A DNA stretch of 26,874 bases from a virus: positions 1 through 26,874 of the IMG/VR virus record IMGVR_UViG_3300021957_005217; one strand, 5' to 3'. The position numbers were made by a program, and so were the translations under genes. Below are positions 7,146-14,625 of the stretch, piece after piece. How positions within the stretch are numbered: the first letter of the stretch is position 1; each line of letters starts with the position of its first letter. Below the pieces are notes generated by a model. The model ran no database searches, had not been told where the DNA came from, and was given only the letters and a program-made list of their open reading frames with translations.

Positions 7146-7894
7146 AAGATAAATTAACAATTGTAATTCCAATTAAGATCGATCACGAAGATCGGTTACG
7201 AAATGTCAACATCTCTGTTGCATATATTCGCCATTATTTTGATTGTGAGATTATTATCTGTGAACAAGATACAGAGAGTAAATTAATTGACCTTTGCAAA
7301 GAGCATAAATGTAAGCATCTCTTTATTGAGACAGATGAGTTCTTTAACAAGCTTAAGTTAGTTAATCTTGCTGTAAGAGAAGTTAATACACCAGCATTTG
7401 CCTTATATGATGCTGATGCTCTCCTAAGGCCTGAACAGCTCAAAGGGGCAACCAATGCAATTGTAAGTGGGAGAGCTCAAATGGTTTATCCGTACGACGG
7501 TAAGTTTTATGATGTACCTGAAAAGTTCTTTGATACTATTACAAGTACGAATGATCTTACAAAGATAGATCTTGACGAGTGTATTCTATTTAATCCTCAC
7601 TCTGTAGGTGGCTGTGTAATGTTTGATGTTAATCAATATTGGAAGTGTGGTGGCTCAAATGAAAACTTTAAGAGTGTAGGTTATGATGATCCAGAAATGT
7701 ATTCAAGGTTTCAAAAGCTTGGAACTAAAATAATGAGAACTGAAGCACCCTTATGGCATTTAACGCATTGGAGAGGTGAATCAAGCTTTAACCACAATCC
7801 ACATATTGAGCATAACAAAAGTATATATGCAAATGTGTTGAATATGACGCAAGAGCAGCTACAATCGTATGTAGATAATTTTAGCTGGGTATGA
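7142..7894 (+). CDS. Glycosyltransferase, copy B (GT7C-like)
   Basis: A 250-aa paralogue of the preceding gene. It has the same order of motifs: KIDHEDRLRNV, YDADALLRP, the shared AQMVYP.DG.FYDVPEKFF block, then GGCVMFDVNQYWKCGGSNE and VGYDDPEMYSRF. I chose the ATG at 7142 because it forms an ATGA overlap with the upstream stop and aligns with copy A. An in-frame ATG 18 nt earlier (7124) is possible. Differences lie mainly in helices around residues 55-75 and in the C-terminal tail, where donor or acceptor preference could have shifted after duplication. Confidence 0.8.
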   Translation: MKDKLTIVIPIKIDHEDRLRNVNISVAYIRHYFDCEIIICEQDTESKLIDLCKEHKCKHLFIETDEFFNKLKLVNLAVREVNTPAFALYDADALLRPEQLKGATNAIVSGRAQMVYPYDGKFYDVPEKFFDTITSTNDLTKIDLDECILFNPHSVGGCVMFDVNQYWKCGGSNENFKSVGYDDPEMYSRFQKLGTKIMRTEAPLWHLTHWRGESSFNHNPHIEHNKSIYANVLNMTQEQLQSYVDNFSWV

Positions 7895-8742
7895 TAACAA
7901 GCACAAGAATAGGAAGATATGGTAACCTCTGCAATAGCATGTTCCAGTATGCTGCTGTAGTTGCAATGGCAAAGAAGACAGGACTTGAGTATTGTATACC
8001 ACAAAACGAAACATACTACGAACCTAACTACGGTTGCAACAATACCTCCATATGGGATGGGTTTAAGATTAAGTCATCGGTATTACCAACTATAGAAACT
8101 TCAGCACCTAACCATGAACATCTAGTACCCAAGTTTAATGAGGTTGAGTTTCCTTTCGAGTATAAAGATATTCAAGTAGATGACTTTACAGACATGAAAG
8201 GTTTCTTTCAATCTGAGAAGTACTTTGAGAATGCTAATGATGAGGTGAGGAGGTCATTTGGATTTAAGGATGACCTACTAAAAGATCTACGTAAGAAATT
8301 TAAGTCAGGTCATTACCCGAGCCCACGTGAGTGTACATCCTTGCATATAAGGTTAGGTGACTATACACATAAGAGAGCTTATCACCCTGCACAACCAGCA
8401 TCGTATTGGAAGCAAGCAGTAGACGAAGCTGCTTTAGACTATATTGTTGTTTTCTCTGATGACATTGAACAAGCTAAGCGTATGTTTAAGGGCGATAAGC
8501 GTGTTATATATTCAGAAGAACAATGTCCTTTCGCCGCCCTCTACCACATGTCTCGCTGCAGGAATCATATCATCTGTAACAGTACCTTTGGGTGGTGGGG
8601 AGCTAAATTAGGGGAGTGGCATAATGAAGATGATAACTGGGCACCAGTTGATAAAACAATAGTAGCACCTAAAATATGGTTCGGACCTGCACACGATTTT
8701 AGCTCTGAAGACATTATACCGAACCGTTGGATAAAATTATGA
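7891..8742 (+). CDS. Alpha-1,2-fucosyltransferase-like enzyme (GT11)
   Basis: A 283-aa GT11-type protein. The N-terminal GRYGNLCNSMFQYAAVVAMAK is the family's opening GxLGNQxFQYA motif. LHIRLGDYTH (about 151-160) is the GDP-binding HxRxGD region. VVFSDDIEQAK (about 187-197) and CNSTFGWWGAKLG (about 230-242) are the later conserved blocks. GT11 enzymes move L-fucose, or close 6-deoxy sugars such as colitose, from the GDP sugar to an acceptor, normally a hexose. It joins the previous gene by ATGA and the next likewise. The GDP-sugar supply genes are about 1 kb downstream, which supports the assignment. Confidence 0.85.
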   Translation: MITSTRIGRYGNLCNSMFQYAAVVAMAKKTGLEYCIPQNETYYEPNYGCNNTSIWDGFKIKSSVLPTIETSAPNHEHLVPKFNEVEFPFEYKDIQVDDFTDMKGFFQSEKYFENANDEVRRSFGFKDDLLKDLRKKFKSGHYPSPRECTSLHIRLGDYTHKRAYHPAQPASYWKQAVDEAALDYIVVFSDDIEQAKRMFKGDKRVIYSEEQCPFAALYHMSRCRNHIICNSTFGWWGAKLGEWHNEDDNWAPVDKTIVAPKIWFGPAHDFSSEDIIPNRWIKL

Positions 8743-9569
8743 AGATATTCTTACAAGATGATTGTTTCGCGCATTGCGAATTCTCAAATAACCCACTACC
8801 AGTTAAGCAAAGAACAGATAAAGTTATCTGGGATAGATCTGATAACTATACTGAAGAAGATATTGTTGTATGGACTGATAGAAAGATTCCAAACGCAATT
8901 GATCGTAAGGGTCCTAACATTGCTTGGTTGATTGAAGCTATGCCTTATCATCAAGGTTACTACAACTTTGTTCATGAGAATAGAGATAAGTTTGATCAGA
9001 TATGGACTCATGATAAGCAGATGTTAGATAATTGCGACAATGCTAAATTTTTACCACTTGGTGGATGCTGGATTGATGAGTTTGATTGGGCAATGCATAA
9101 CAAGACGAAAGATTTTTCTATCATTGCATCGATGCATAAGTATTTACCAGGCCATAAGATACGGCATCAAATAGTTGCTGGTACTGAAGGTAAGGTTGAT
9201 CGTTGGGGTAGCGGCTATCAAGCAATGGATGATAAAATTGAAGGACTTAAAGACTATCGTTATACTTTCTGTATTGAGAACTTTCGAAAGGACTTTTGGT
9301 TTACAGAAAAGCTTATTGACTGCTTTGTAACTGGTACCCTTCCTATCTATTGGGGTTGCCCTTCTATTGGTAACTTGTTTAATCTTGACGGTATGTTATG
9401 CTTTGAAGAATTACAAGAGCTACCTAAGTTACTTAAAGGTTGTACTCCTGAATATTATGAGAGTAAGAAGGATGCCCTGAAGGAGAATTTTGAGTTAGCT
9501 AAACAATATAGACTTGCTGAGCTAAAAATACCTGACTATATCTATGAAGGTAACAAAATATTCAGTTAG
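8739..9569 (+). CDS. GT10-like fucosyltransferase
   Basis: A 276-aa protein. The key block is YRYTFCIENFRKDFWFTEKL then IDCFVTGTLPIYWGCPSI (about 174-211), the family-10 alpha-1,3-fucosyltransferase pattern of F.IENS....TEK....F..G..PIYWG, which binds the GDP sugar. The first half shows the acceptor-side Rossmann-like fold with a DKFDQIWTHDK segment. I placed the start at ATG 8739, which overlaps the upstream TGA (ATGA). A TTG four codons earlier is less likely. It is the last gene of the operon and ends just before the next promoter. Confidence 0.78.
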   Translation: MKIFLQDDCFAHCEFSNNPLPVKQRTDKVIWDRSDNYTEEDIVVWTDRKIPNAIDRKGPNIAWLIEAMPYHQGYYNFVHENRDKFDQIWTHDKQMLDNCDNAKFLPLGGCWIDEFDWAMHNKTKDFSIIASMHKYLPGHKIRHQIVAGTEGKVDRWGSGYQAMDDKIEGLKDYRYTFCIENFRKDFWFTEKLIDCFVTGTLPIYWGCPSIGNLFNLDGMLCFEELQELPKLLKGCTPEYYESKKDALKENFELAKQYRLAELKIPDYIYEGNKIFS

Positions 9570-9574
9570 TAGAG

Positions 9575-9603
9575 TTGACTATTCCAAGCTGCTTGTATAA
9601 ATA
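9575..9603 (+). promoter_or_regulatory. Hybrid promoter: -35 box plus T4-late octamer
   Basis: TTGACT (9575-9580) stands 15 nt before TATAAATA (9596-9603), the exact T4 late consensus. The octamer ends 5 nt before ATG 9609. It may be used both by the sigma70-type and by the late phage polymerase. Confidence 0.72.
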
Positions 9604-9608
9604 ATAGT

Positions 9609-9914
9609 ATGCCCATCGACAATACCACACCCGTAGTTGTACCAGCAGTGTCTGCAGTTCCAGAGTTGGAGTTTGATCAGCTATGGTTGCAGAGTATTAC
9701 AATTGAAGCACCTACACAAACTGAAGGAACCATCAACATTTCATCTGTTCCATATAGTAGTCTATCAGGAGCATTCGCAAATAACAATGAAGTAATTAAC
9801 ATCTATACAGATGAGCTTTGGTCAGCGGTAGGAGCACTTTCAACTGTAGCAATGGCAATGACAGCTATCTTTGCTGCTACGGAAGACTTGAGGACTTGGG
9901 TTGAAAATCAATAA
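9609..9914 (+). CDS. Small protein of unknown function, possibly virion
   Basis: A 101-aa protein that I do not recognise. It begins with a Pro/Val-rich stretch (PVVVPAVSAVPE), then a probable beta-strand region (FDQLWLQSITIEAPTQTEG, INISSVPYSS), and ends with an Ala/Met-rich helix (VGALSTVAMAMTAIFAATEDL, about 76-94) which is amphipathic to hydrophobic. No signal peptide is seen. The exact T4-late promoter octamer directly in front suggests late expression and so a virion or assembly role, which is inference. It separates the transferase operon from the nucleotide-sugar genes. Confidence 0.5.
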   Translation: MPIDNTTPVVVPAVSAVPELEFDQLWLQSITIEAPTQTEGTINISSVPYSSLSGAFANNNEVINIYTDELWSAVGALSTVAMAMTAIFAATEDLRTWVENQ

Positions 9915-9921
9915 TAATAAG

Positions 9922-9949
9922 TTGACATAATTACATTCACTATTATAAT
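9922..9949 (+). promoter_or_regulatory. Consensus sigma70 promoter of fcl
   Basis: Perfect TTGACA (9922-9927), a 16-nt spacer and perfect TATAAT (9944-9949). The GTG start is 7 nt beyond, so the mRNA should start at or one base before the GTG. This is the strongest promoter match in the window. Confidence 0.9.
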
Positions 9950-9956
9950 ATAGGTA

Positions 9957-10862
9957 GTGAGGGAAGATAGAATATTAGTGACCGGAGGAACCGGTATGGT
10001 GGGTAGGCATCTACAAGATCTTATCCCTAAAGCTACGTTTGTTGGTTCCAAGGACTATAACCTTGGTAATATATTTGCTGTACAAGCAATGTATAATGAT
10101 ATTGAACCAGATTGTGTCATTCATCTTGCTGCTAAGGTAGGAGGAATACAAGATAACATTGCAAATCCATTAGCATTCCTTGAGGATAACTTAGTAATGA
10201 ATACTAATGTTGTTAAAACTGCTAATGAGAATGGAGTTGAGAGGTTTATTGGCATACTTAGTACTTGTATCTACCCAGATAGACTTGAGGATAGTCAATA
10301 TCCAATGACAGAAGACTTGCTTCATGCTGGTCCTCCTACTCCAACTAACTTTGGTTATGGATATGCAAAGAGAATGCTCGGAGTTCATTTAGATACAATT
10401 AGGAACTCAACCGATAAGGATTATTTTTCCATTATTCCAAGCAATCTTTACAGTGAATATGACCATTTTGATGATGATACAAAGGCACATTTTGTAACTG
10501 CACTACTTAAGAAAATTAAAAACTCAAAAAATGGAATTGTTCCTTTATTTGGAACTGGGCTACCCTTGAGACAATTTATTCATGCTGAAGATCTTGCAAA
10601 AATTATTGCAAAGTGTGCAACGAGAAAGGAACAAACCATGACTAACTTCAATGTTTGTTGTGATGAGACACCAATGATCATGGAGATTGCAGAAGAAGGT
10701 CTTAAAGCAGCTGGTAGGGATTTGGAACTTCAGTTTGATGCATCTAAGCCTGATGGTCAATACCGAAAAGATTGTGATAACTCAAAGATGAGGGAACTCT
10801 TTCCAGACTTTGAGTTCCTATCACTTGAAGAAGGCCTACGTAGAGTTTATAAAAAATTGTAA
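9957..10862 (+). CDS. fcl: GDP-L-fucose synthase-like epimerase/reductase
   Basis: A 301-aa short-chain dehydrogenase/reductase of the GMER family starting at GTG. It has the NADP(H) site TGGTGMVG (9-16), IHLAAKVGGI (55-64), the catalytic set S102 and C104 in LSTCIYP, Y134/K138 in YGYAK, the conserved H178 and RQFIHAEDLAKI near 205. Fcl/WcaG turns GDP-4-keto-6-deoxymannose into GDP-L-fucose by 3,5-epimerisation and 4-reduction. The homologous ColC acts on the 3-deoxy substrate to give GDP-colitose. Because a ColD-like gene lies next to it, either reaction is possible. Its stop overlaps the next start by one base (TAATG). Confidence 0.85.
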   Translation: MREDRILVTGGTGMVGRHLQDLIPKATFVGSKDYNLGNIFAVQAMYNDIEPDCVIHLAAKVGGIQDNIANPLAFLEDNLVMNTNVVKTANENGVERFIGILSTCIYPDRLEDSQYPMTEDLLHAGPPTPTNFGYGYAKRMLGVHLDTIRNSTDKDYFSIIPSNLYSEYDHFDDDTKAHFVTALLKKIKNSKNGIVPLFGTGLPLRQFIHAEDLAKIIAKCATRKEQTMTNFNVCCDETPMIMEIAEEGLKAAGRDLELQFDASKPDGQYRKDCDNSKMRELFPDFEFLSLEEGLRRVYKKL

Positions 10863-11002
10863 TGAGTGAAAGAGATTGGAAATATGATACCTTCAAATTA
10901 GGAACATTTGGAGCAATAGTATTAGTTGTAACACTACCAGTTATTTTTATCGTGGCTACCATTGGCTCAGCTTTATCAATGTTATTCGGTAAGAAGAGTT
11001 GA
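10862..11002 (+). CDS. Small single-span membrane protein
   Basis: A 46-aa ORF with ATG overlapping the fcl stop by one base. The N-terminus is charged (MSERDWKYDTFK), followed by one strong hydrophobic helix (GAIVLVVTLPVIFIVATIGSA, about 17-37) and a short basic end (GKKS). It is predicted to sit in the inner membrane. The arrangement in the operon and clean coupling argue that it is real. The downstream degT promoter starts inside its last codons (10999). I do not recognise the family. It could be an anchor for the sugar enzymes or an unrelated host-takeover peptide. Confidence 0.6.
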   Translation: MSERDWKYDTFKLGTFGAIVLVVTLPVIFIVATIGSALSMLFGKKS

Positions 11003-11026
11003 TTATTGTAACGAGGCTTCTATAAT
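10999..11026 (+). promoter_or_regulatory. Sigma70-like promoter of the DegT-family gene
   Basis: TTGATT (10999-11004), a 16-nt spacer and TATAAT (11021-11026), with ATG 6 nt downstream (11033). Predicted leaderless. Confidence 0.85.
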
Positions 11027-11032
11027 ATTGGT

Positions 11033-12202
11033 ATGAGTATTGACCTCGTATCTGATACGATTGATAAAACTGACATCAGGCATCTTATTGAATGGCTTGA
11101 TAGTCCTGGTATGGATGTTCCACAACTAACTAAGGGACCCATTACTCCTATTTTTGAGCATAAGTTTGCCAATTGGTTAGGTAATAACAACTCCGTTTTT
11201 GTCAATAGTGGATCATCTGCTATCTTGTTAGGTCTTGCTGCACTTAAGTTTGGTGGTAAGCTAAAGAATAATAAGATTGTTGTACCTGATTTGAGCTGGG
11301 CTACTGATGTTAGTTCACCTCTTCTACTTGGTATGGATACTTATCTTGTTGATTGTAACATGCATAACCTCTCTGCCGATTGTGATCATCTTGAGCAATT
11401 ATTTAGAGAGGAAAGACCAGCAGCATTTATTCTTGTTTCGGTATTAGGACTTGTACCTAACATGCATCGCATTCACGAGTTATGCCAAAAGTATGATGTT
11501 CTATTGATTGAGGATGTTTGTGAGAGTATGGGTTCTAAGTGCATGGGTCAAAAGCTTGGTACATTTGGTATCATGAGCTTCTTCTCTCTATACTTTGGTC
11601 ACCATATCTCTACTATTGAAGGAGGTATGGTTGCAACTAACAATGCAGAAATCAATGATCTACTTCTTATGATGAGGTCACATGGATGGGATAGAGACCT
11701 TAGTAGTGAGAGAGCTGATGTTATTGCTGAAGAGAATGGTGTAGGTGAGTTTGATAGACTCTTCTCTTTCTACCTACCAGGGTTAAATGTTCGTGCTACT
11801 GACCTTCAAGCAGTTATTGGTTTGCGTCAAGTAGATAAGATTGATAACTTTGCTAAGATTCGTAATAAAAACTTCTTACACTTCAATGAGAGATTAGCTA
11901 ACTCAAATAGCTTGATTAAACCTAATCAACATCCTGGTGACTTTGTCTCAAGCTTCTGCTATCCTATATTGCTCAATAAACGTGATGAGTGTGTTGCAGA
12001 GCTTAAGGCTAATAACATTGCATGTAGGCCATTGATTGCAGGTTCAATTAGCAAGAGTCCAATGTGGAAGAAGTTTGGTAACTATACACCTAACAATAGA
12101 AATGCATCTACGATTGATAGACTTGGCTTCTATGTACCTAACCATCAAGGTATGACTACAAAAGATGTAGATAAGATCTCAGACATTATTTTAAAATACT
12201 AA
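11033..12202 (+). CDS. DegT/DnrJ-family enzyme, ColD-like sugar 3-dehydratase (putative)
   Basis: A 389-aa PLP-dependent enzyme of the DegT/DnrJ/EryC1/StrS fold. VNSGSSAILLGL (58-69) binds the cofactor phosphate, VPDLSWATD (84-92) is conserved, and IEDVCESMGSK (159-169) supplies the PLP-binding Asp. At the Schiff-base site the expected lysine is missing. The sequence reads LYFGHHISTIEGG (186-198), with His190/His191. This His replacement is the hallmark of the 3-dehydratases (ColD, RfbH/E1) that remove the C3 hydroxyl instead of adding an amine. RSHGWDRDL follows, also typical of that group. With gmd directly downstream and fcl upstream, the likely substrate is GDP-4-keto-6-deoxymannose, giving a colitose-type precursor. 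A 4-aminotransferase (GDP-perosamine) role is less likely without the lysine. Confidence 0.78.
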   Translation: MSIDLVSDTIDKTDIRHLIEWLDSPGMDVPQLTKGPITPIFEHKFANWLGNNNSVFVNSGSSAILLGLAALKFGGKLKNNKIVVPDLSWATDVSSPLLLGMDTYLVDCNMHNLSADCDHLEQLFREERPAAFILVSVLGLVPNMHRIHELCQKYDVLLIEDVCESMGSKCMGQKLGTFGIMSFFSLYFGHHISTIEGGMVATNNAEINDLLLMMRSHGWDRDLSSERADVIAEENGVGEFDRLFSFYLPGLNVRATDLQAVIGLRQVDKIDNFAKIRNKNFLHFNERLANSNSLIKPNQHPGDFVSSFCYPILLNKRDECVAELKANNIACRPLIAGSISKSPMWKKFGNYTPNNRNASTIDRLGFYVPNHQGMTTKDVDKISDIILKY

Positions 12203-13192
12203 ATGAAAACAGCACTAATAACAGGCATCAATGGGCAAGATGGTTCATATCTTGCAGAGTTACTTCTTGAGAAAGGTTATGAGGTATGGGGAACCATTCG
12301 TCGTAACTCTTCTCCAGAATATAATACAACTCGAGTAGATCATATCTTTAAGAGAGTTAATCTTGTATATGCAGACTTGACTGATATGTCTTCTCTTGTA
12401 AGTGTTTTACAAAAAGCTAAGCCAGTTGAGATTTATAATCTTGCTGCTCAATCACATGTACGAGTTAGCTTTGATGCTCCAATCTATACAGCAGAAGCTA
12501 CTGGACTTGGTACTCTTAACTTACTTGAAGCTATTCGTTTGACTTGTCCTAAAGCAAGAGTCTATCAAGCATCCTCAAGTGAGATGTTCGGTAATACAAT
12601 TGATGAGGATGGCTTTCAAAGAGAGACTACTCAACTCAATCCAGTAAGTCCTTATGGATGTGCAAAAGTATTCTCTTATAACATTTGTAACAACTACAAG
12701 AATAGTTACAATATGCATATCAGTAATGGTATACTTTTCAATCATGAATCACCAAGACGTGGTATCAACTTTGTAACTAATAAGGTTGTTCATGGTGCAG
12801 TAGATATTAAGCAAGGTCGTAAGAACACTTTGACTCTTGGTAACCTATCTGCAAGTCGTGATTGGGGTCATGCTAAAGACTATGTTAAGGCAATGTGGAT
12901 GATGCTCCAACAAGATGAGCCAGACAACTATGTTTGCTCTACTGGTGTATCGCATACAGTTCAAGATCTTGTTAACTATACTTTCGATGTACTTAGTGTT
13001 GATACAAATCTTATAAGGACTGCTCAACAGTTTGAACGACCAGAAGAACTACAGCATCTTAAAGGTGATTGTACTAAACTAAAAACTAAGCTTGGTTGGG
13101 AACCAACATACACTTTTGAGACAATGCTCGATGAGATGATATTTGTAGCTGCTAATAAGCTTAACAAAGATGTTGATACTCGCAAATTCTAA
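12203..13192 (+). CDS. gmd: GDP-mannose 4,6-dehydratase
   Basis: A 329-aa extended SDR. TGINGQDGSYLAELL (7-21) is the NADP-binding GxxGxxG with the QDG typical of Gmd. RRNSSPEYNTTR (33-44) binds NADP phosphate, LAAQSHVRVSF (80-90) is a Gmd hallmark, and the catalytic residues are in ASSSEMFG (123-130) and Y151/K155. GILFNHESPRRG (176-187) and GNLSASRDWGHAKDYV complete the family pattern. It forms GDP-4-keto-6-deoxymannose, the shared precursor of GDP-fucose, GDP-rhamnose, GDP-perosamine and GDP-colitose. GDP-mannose itself must come from the host or from genes outside this window. The ATG directly follows the upstream stop (TAAATG). The promoter of the next gene lies inside its 3' end. Confidence 0.95.
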   Translation: MKTALITGINGQDGSYLAELLLEKGYEVWGTIRRNSSPEYNTTRVDHIFKRVNLVYADLTDMSSLVSVLQKAKPVEIYNLAAQSHVRVSFDAPIYTAEATGLGTLNLLEAIRLTCPKARVYQASSSEMFGNTIDEDGFQRETTQLNPVSPYGCAKVFSYNICNNYKNSYNMHISNGILFNHESPRRGINFVTNKVVHGAVDIKQGRKNTLTLGNLSASRDWGHAKDYVKAMWMMLQQDEPDNYVCSTGVSHTVQDLVNYTFDVLSVDTNLIRTAQQFERPEELQHLKGDCTKLKTKLGWEPTYTFETMLDEMIFVAANKLNKDVDTRKF

Positions 13193-13200
13193 TATATAAT
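13173..13200 (+). promoter_or_regulatory. Sigma70-like promoter inside the gmd 3' end
   Basis: TTGATA (13173-13178), a 16-nt spacer and TATAAT (13195-13200). The next ATG is 12 nt away, giving a predicted leader of about 5-6 nt. The -35 box is within the gmd coding sequence. Confidence 0.75.
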
Positions 13201-13212
13201 AAAGACGTAACT

Positions 13213-13794
13213 ATGATTATTAAGCAAGAAAAATATAACGGAGACTTTATCCATAAGCGCTTTGCCTATGAGCAATTTCGTAAGGATGTATCTCCAGTAG
13301 GCAATATTGTTGCCTTCCGAGCTCCTATGGATGTAACTGAGAACCTTATTGACTTAGAAGATACTCTCTCTAATGACTTTATTGCTTCTGCAGATGCTAT
13401 TAACTTTTGTTGGGAGATTCCTAACCTTTGTCCTCTTGGTGCTGTATCCTTTCAACGACTTCTTAATACTGCTATAGCACAGATCTTGAGTAGGCATATT
13501 AGCGCTCCTATCGCAATGGATGGTGATGACCTTATGGTTCAGAAACGCTTCATTGGCTCTGATGGTGAGACTCGTGATGAAGGTAAGGTTAGTGTTTCAA
13601 TTACTTACTCACTTGAGAATGTTGCTGTTGGTCATACTGCTATCAATATTGATGCTGGTAAAGATGCTCCTGGGTTTGCTTTCTCTTCAAGGTTAAATGA
13701 TGAAAAAGCTCAAGAGTTTATGAATGAGGTTATTGCTTACTTCAATCATGAAGTTAAAGATCAATTTGTTGCAACAACTAAGATCGTAGTATAA
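13213..13794 (+). CDS. DUF366-like protein
   Basis: A 193-aa protein that I place, from remembered sequence patterns, in or near the DUF366 (COG2029) family. The blocks are IVAFRAPMDVTENLIDLEDTL (read as IVAFRAPMDVT, then ENLIDLEDTL, about 32-52), SADAINFCWEIPN (59-71) and AVSFQRLLN (77-85). The family has no firmly assigned reaction that I can state. The protein is soluble, with no signal peptide or membrane segment. It has its own sigma70-like promoter and is the first gene of a unit with the exostosin-like transferase. Because the window also has queE and folE2, a role in 7-deazaguanine chemistry is worth testing, but that is inference. Confidence 0.5.
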   Translation: MIIKQEKYNGDFIHKRFAYEQFRKDVSPVGNIVAFRAPMDVTENLIDLEDTLSNDFIASADAINFCWEIPNLCPLGAVSFQRLLNTAIAQILSRHISAPIAMDGDDLMVQKRFIGSDGETRDEGKVSVSITYSLENVAVGHTAINIDAGKDAPGFAFSSRLNDEKAQEFMNEVIAYFNHEVKDQFVATTKIVV

Positions 13795-14625
13795 ATGCTA
13801 GTTGAGTATTACGGAGTAGAAGATAACTTCTGCGAGTGGAGCTATATACATGGAGTCTTAGAGCATCTTAAATTGGATGATAACTTTAAGATTCATGTAG
13901 TAAGCACGACTCCGGAATGGGATTATAGAGAGAAAGTAGTACTCGATAAAGAAAAAAAGAATGTTATTATCGGGCTTGCAGATGAATGGTCGTCTGATAA
14001 CATTCCTCAAGAGTGGAAAGATAACGCTACTGTGTTCAAGGCTTACCTAAAGCCAGAACAAGAACAAGGCAACGTACATTCCTTCCCTCTTGGCTATAAC
14101 AAGAAGCATACTAAGCTTCCTAATAAGCCAATACAATCAAGACCTATAGATGTATTCTTTGCTGGTCATATGGCTTCAACAAATAGGAGACATTACCTAC
14201 GTTGGGTAATAGATTACTTCCAAGAAATGCCTAGGAGTAAGAGACCAAAACTAGACTTTAATATTACAAGAGGTTTCAATACTGGTCTAAATGGTAAAGA
14301 GTATTCACAAAAGTTACATGATGCCAAGATTGTAGTTTGCCCTGCTGGTAATGTAAGCATGGAGACATTTAGACACTATGAAGCTATGAGGAGTGGTGCA
14401 ATTGTTGTATCACCTAAATTGCCTGGTACTAAGATCTATAAGGATGCTGCTATTTGTCAAGTAGATGATTGGGAAGGTAACGTTGGTGATACAATCATGG
14501 ACTTGCTTTCTGATAGTGATATGTTACAATTAGTACAAGACCGACAACAACAGACCTATAACAATAGGTTCACTGCAACGTCAGTAGCTAAGTATATCAA
14601 TGAACTTCTTCCAGATACAAAATAA
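13795..14625 (+). CDS. Exostosin-like glycosyltransferase
   Basis: A 276-aa protein that resembles exostosin/GT47-type proteins in its second half: KEYSQKLHDAKIVVCPAGN then VSMETFRHYEAMRSGAIVV (about 164-202), the donor-binding block in which Glu contacts the nucleotide sugar. The first half contains DVFFAGHMASTNRRHYLRWV (about 120-139), matching the FxGxxxxxxR pattern of these enzymes. No membrane segment is seen. It starts directly after the upstream stop (TAAATG) and overlaps the next gene by 26 nt. It adds a seventh sugar transferase-type gene to the window, outside the main operon. Confidence 0.72.
   Translation: MLVEYYGVEDNFCEWSYIHGVLEHLKLDDNFKIHVVSTTPEWDYREKVVLDKEKKNVIIGLADEWSSDNIPQEWKDNATVFKAYLKPEQEQGNVHSFPLGYNKKHTKLPNKPIQSRPIDVFFAGHMASTNRRHYLRWVIDYFQEMPRSKRPKLDFNITRGFNTGLNGKEYSQKLHDAKIVVCPAGNVSMETFRHYEAMRSGAIVVSPKLPGTKIYKDAAICQVDDWEGNVGDTIMDLLSDSDMLQLVQDRQQQTYNNRFTATSVAKYINELLPDTK

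Noticed and set aside
8727-8738. TTG start for the GT10-like gene
   Set aside because: The ATG at 8739 overlaps the previous stop as ATGA, like the rest of the operon.
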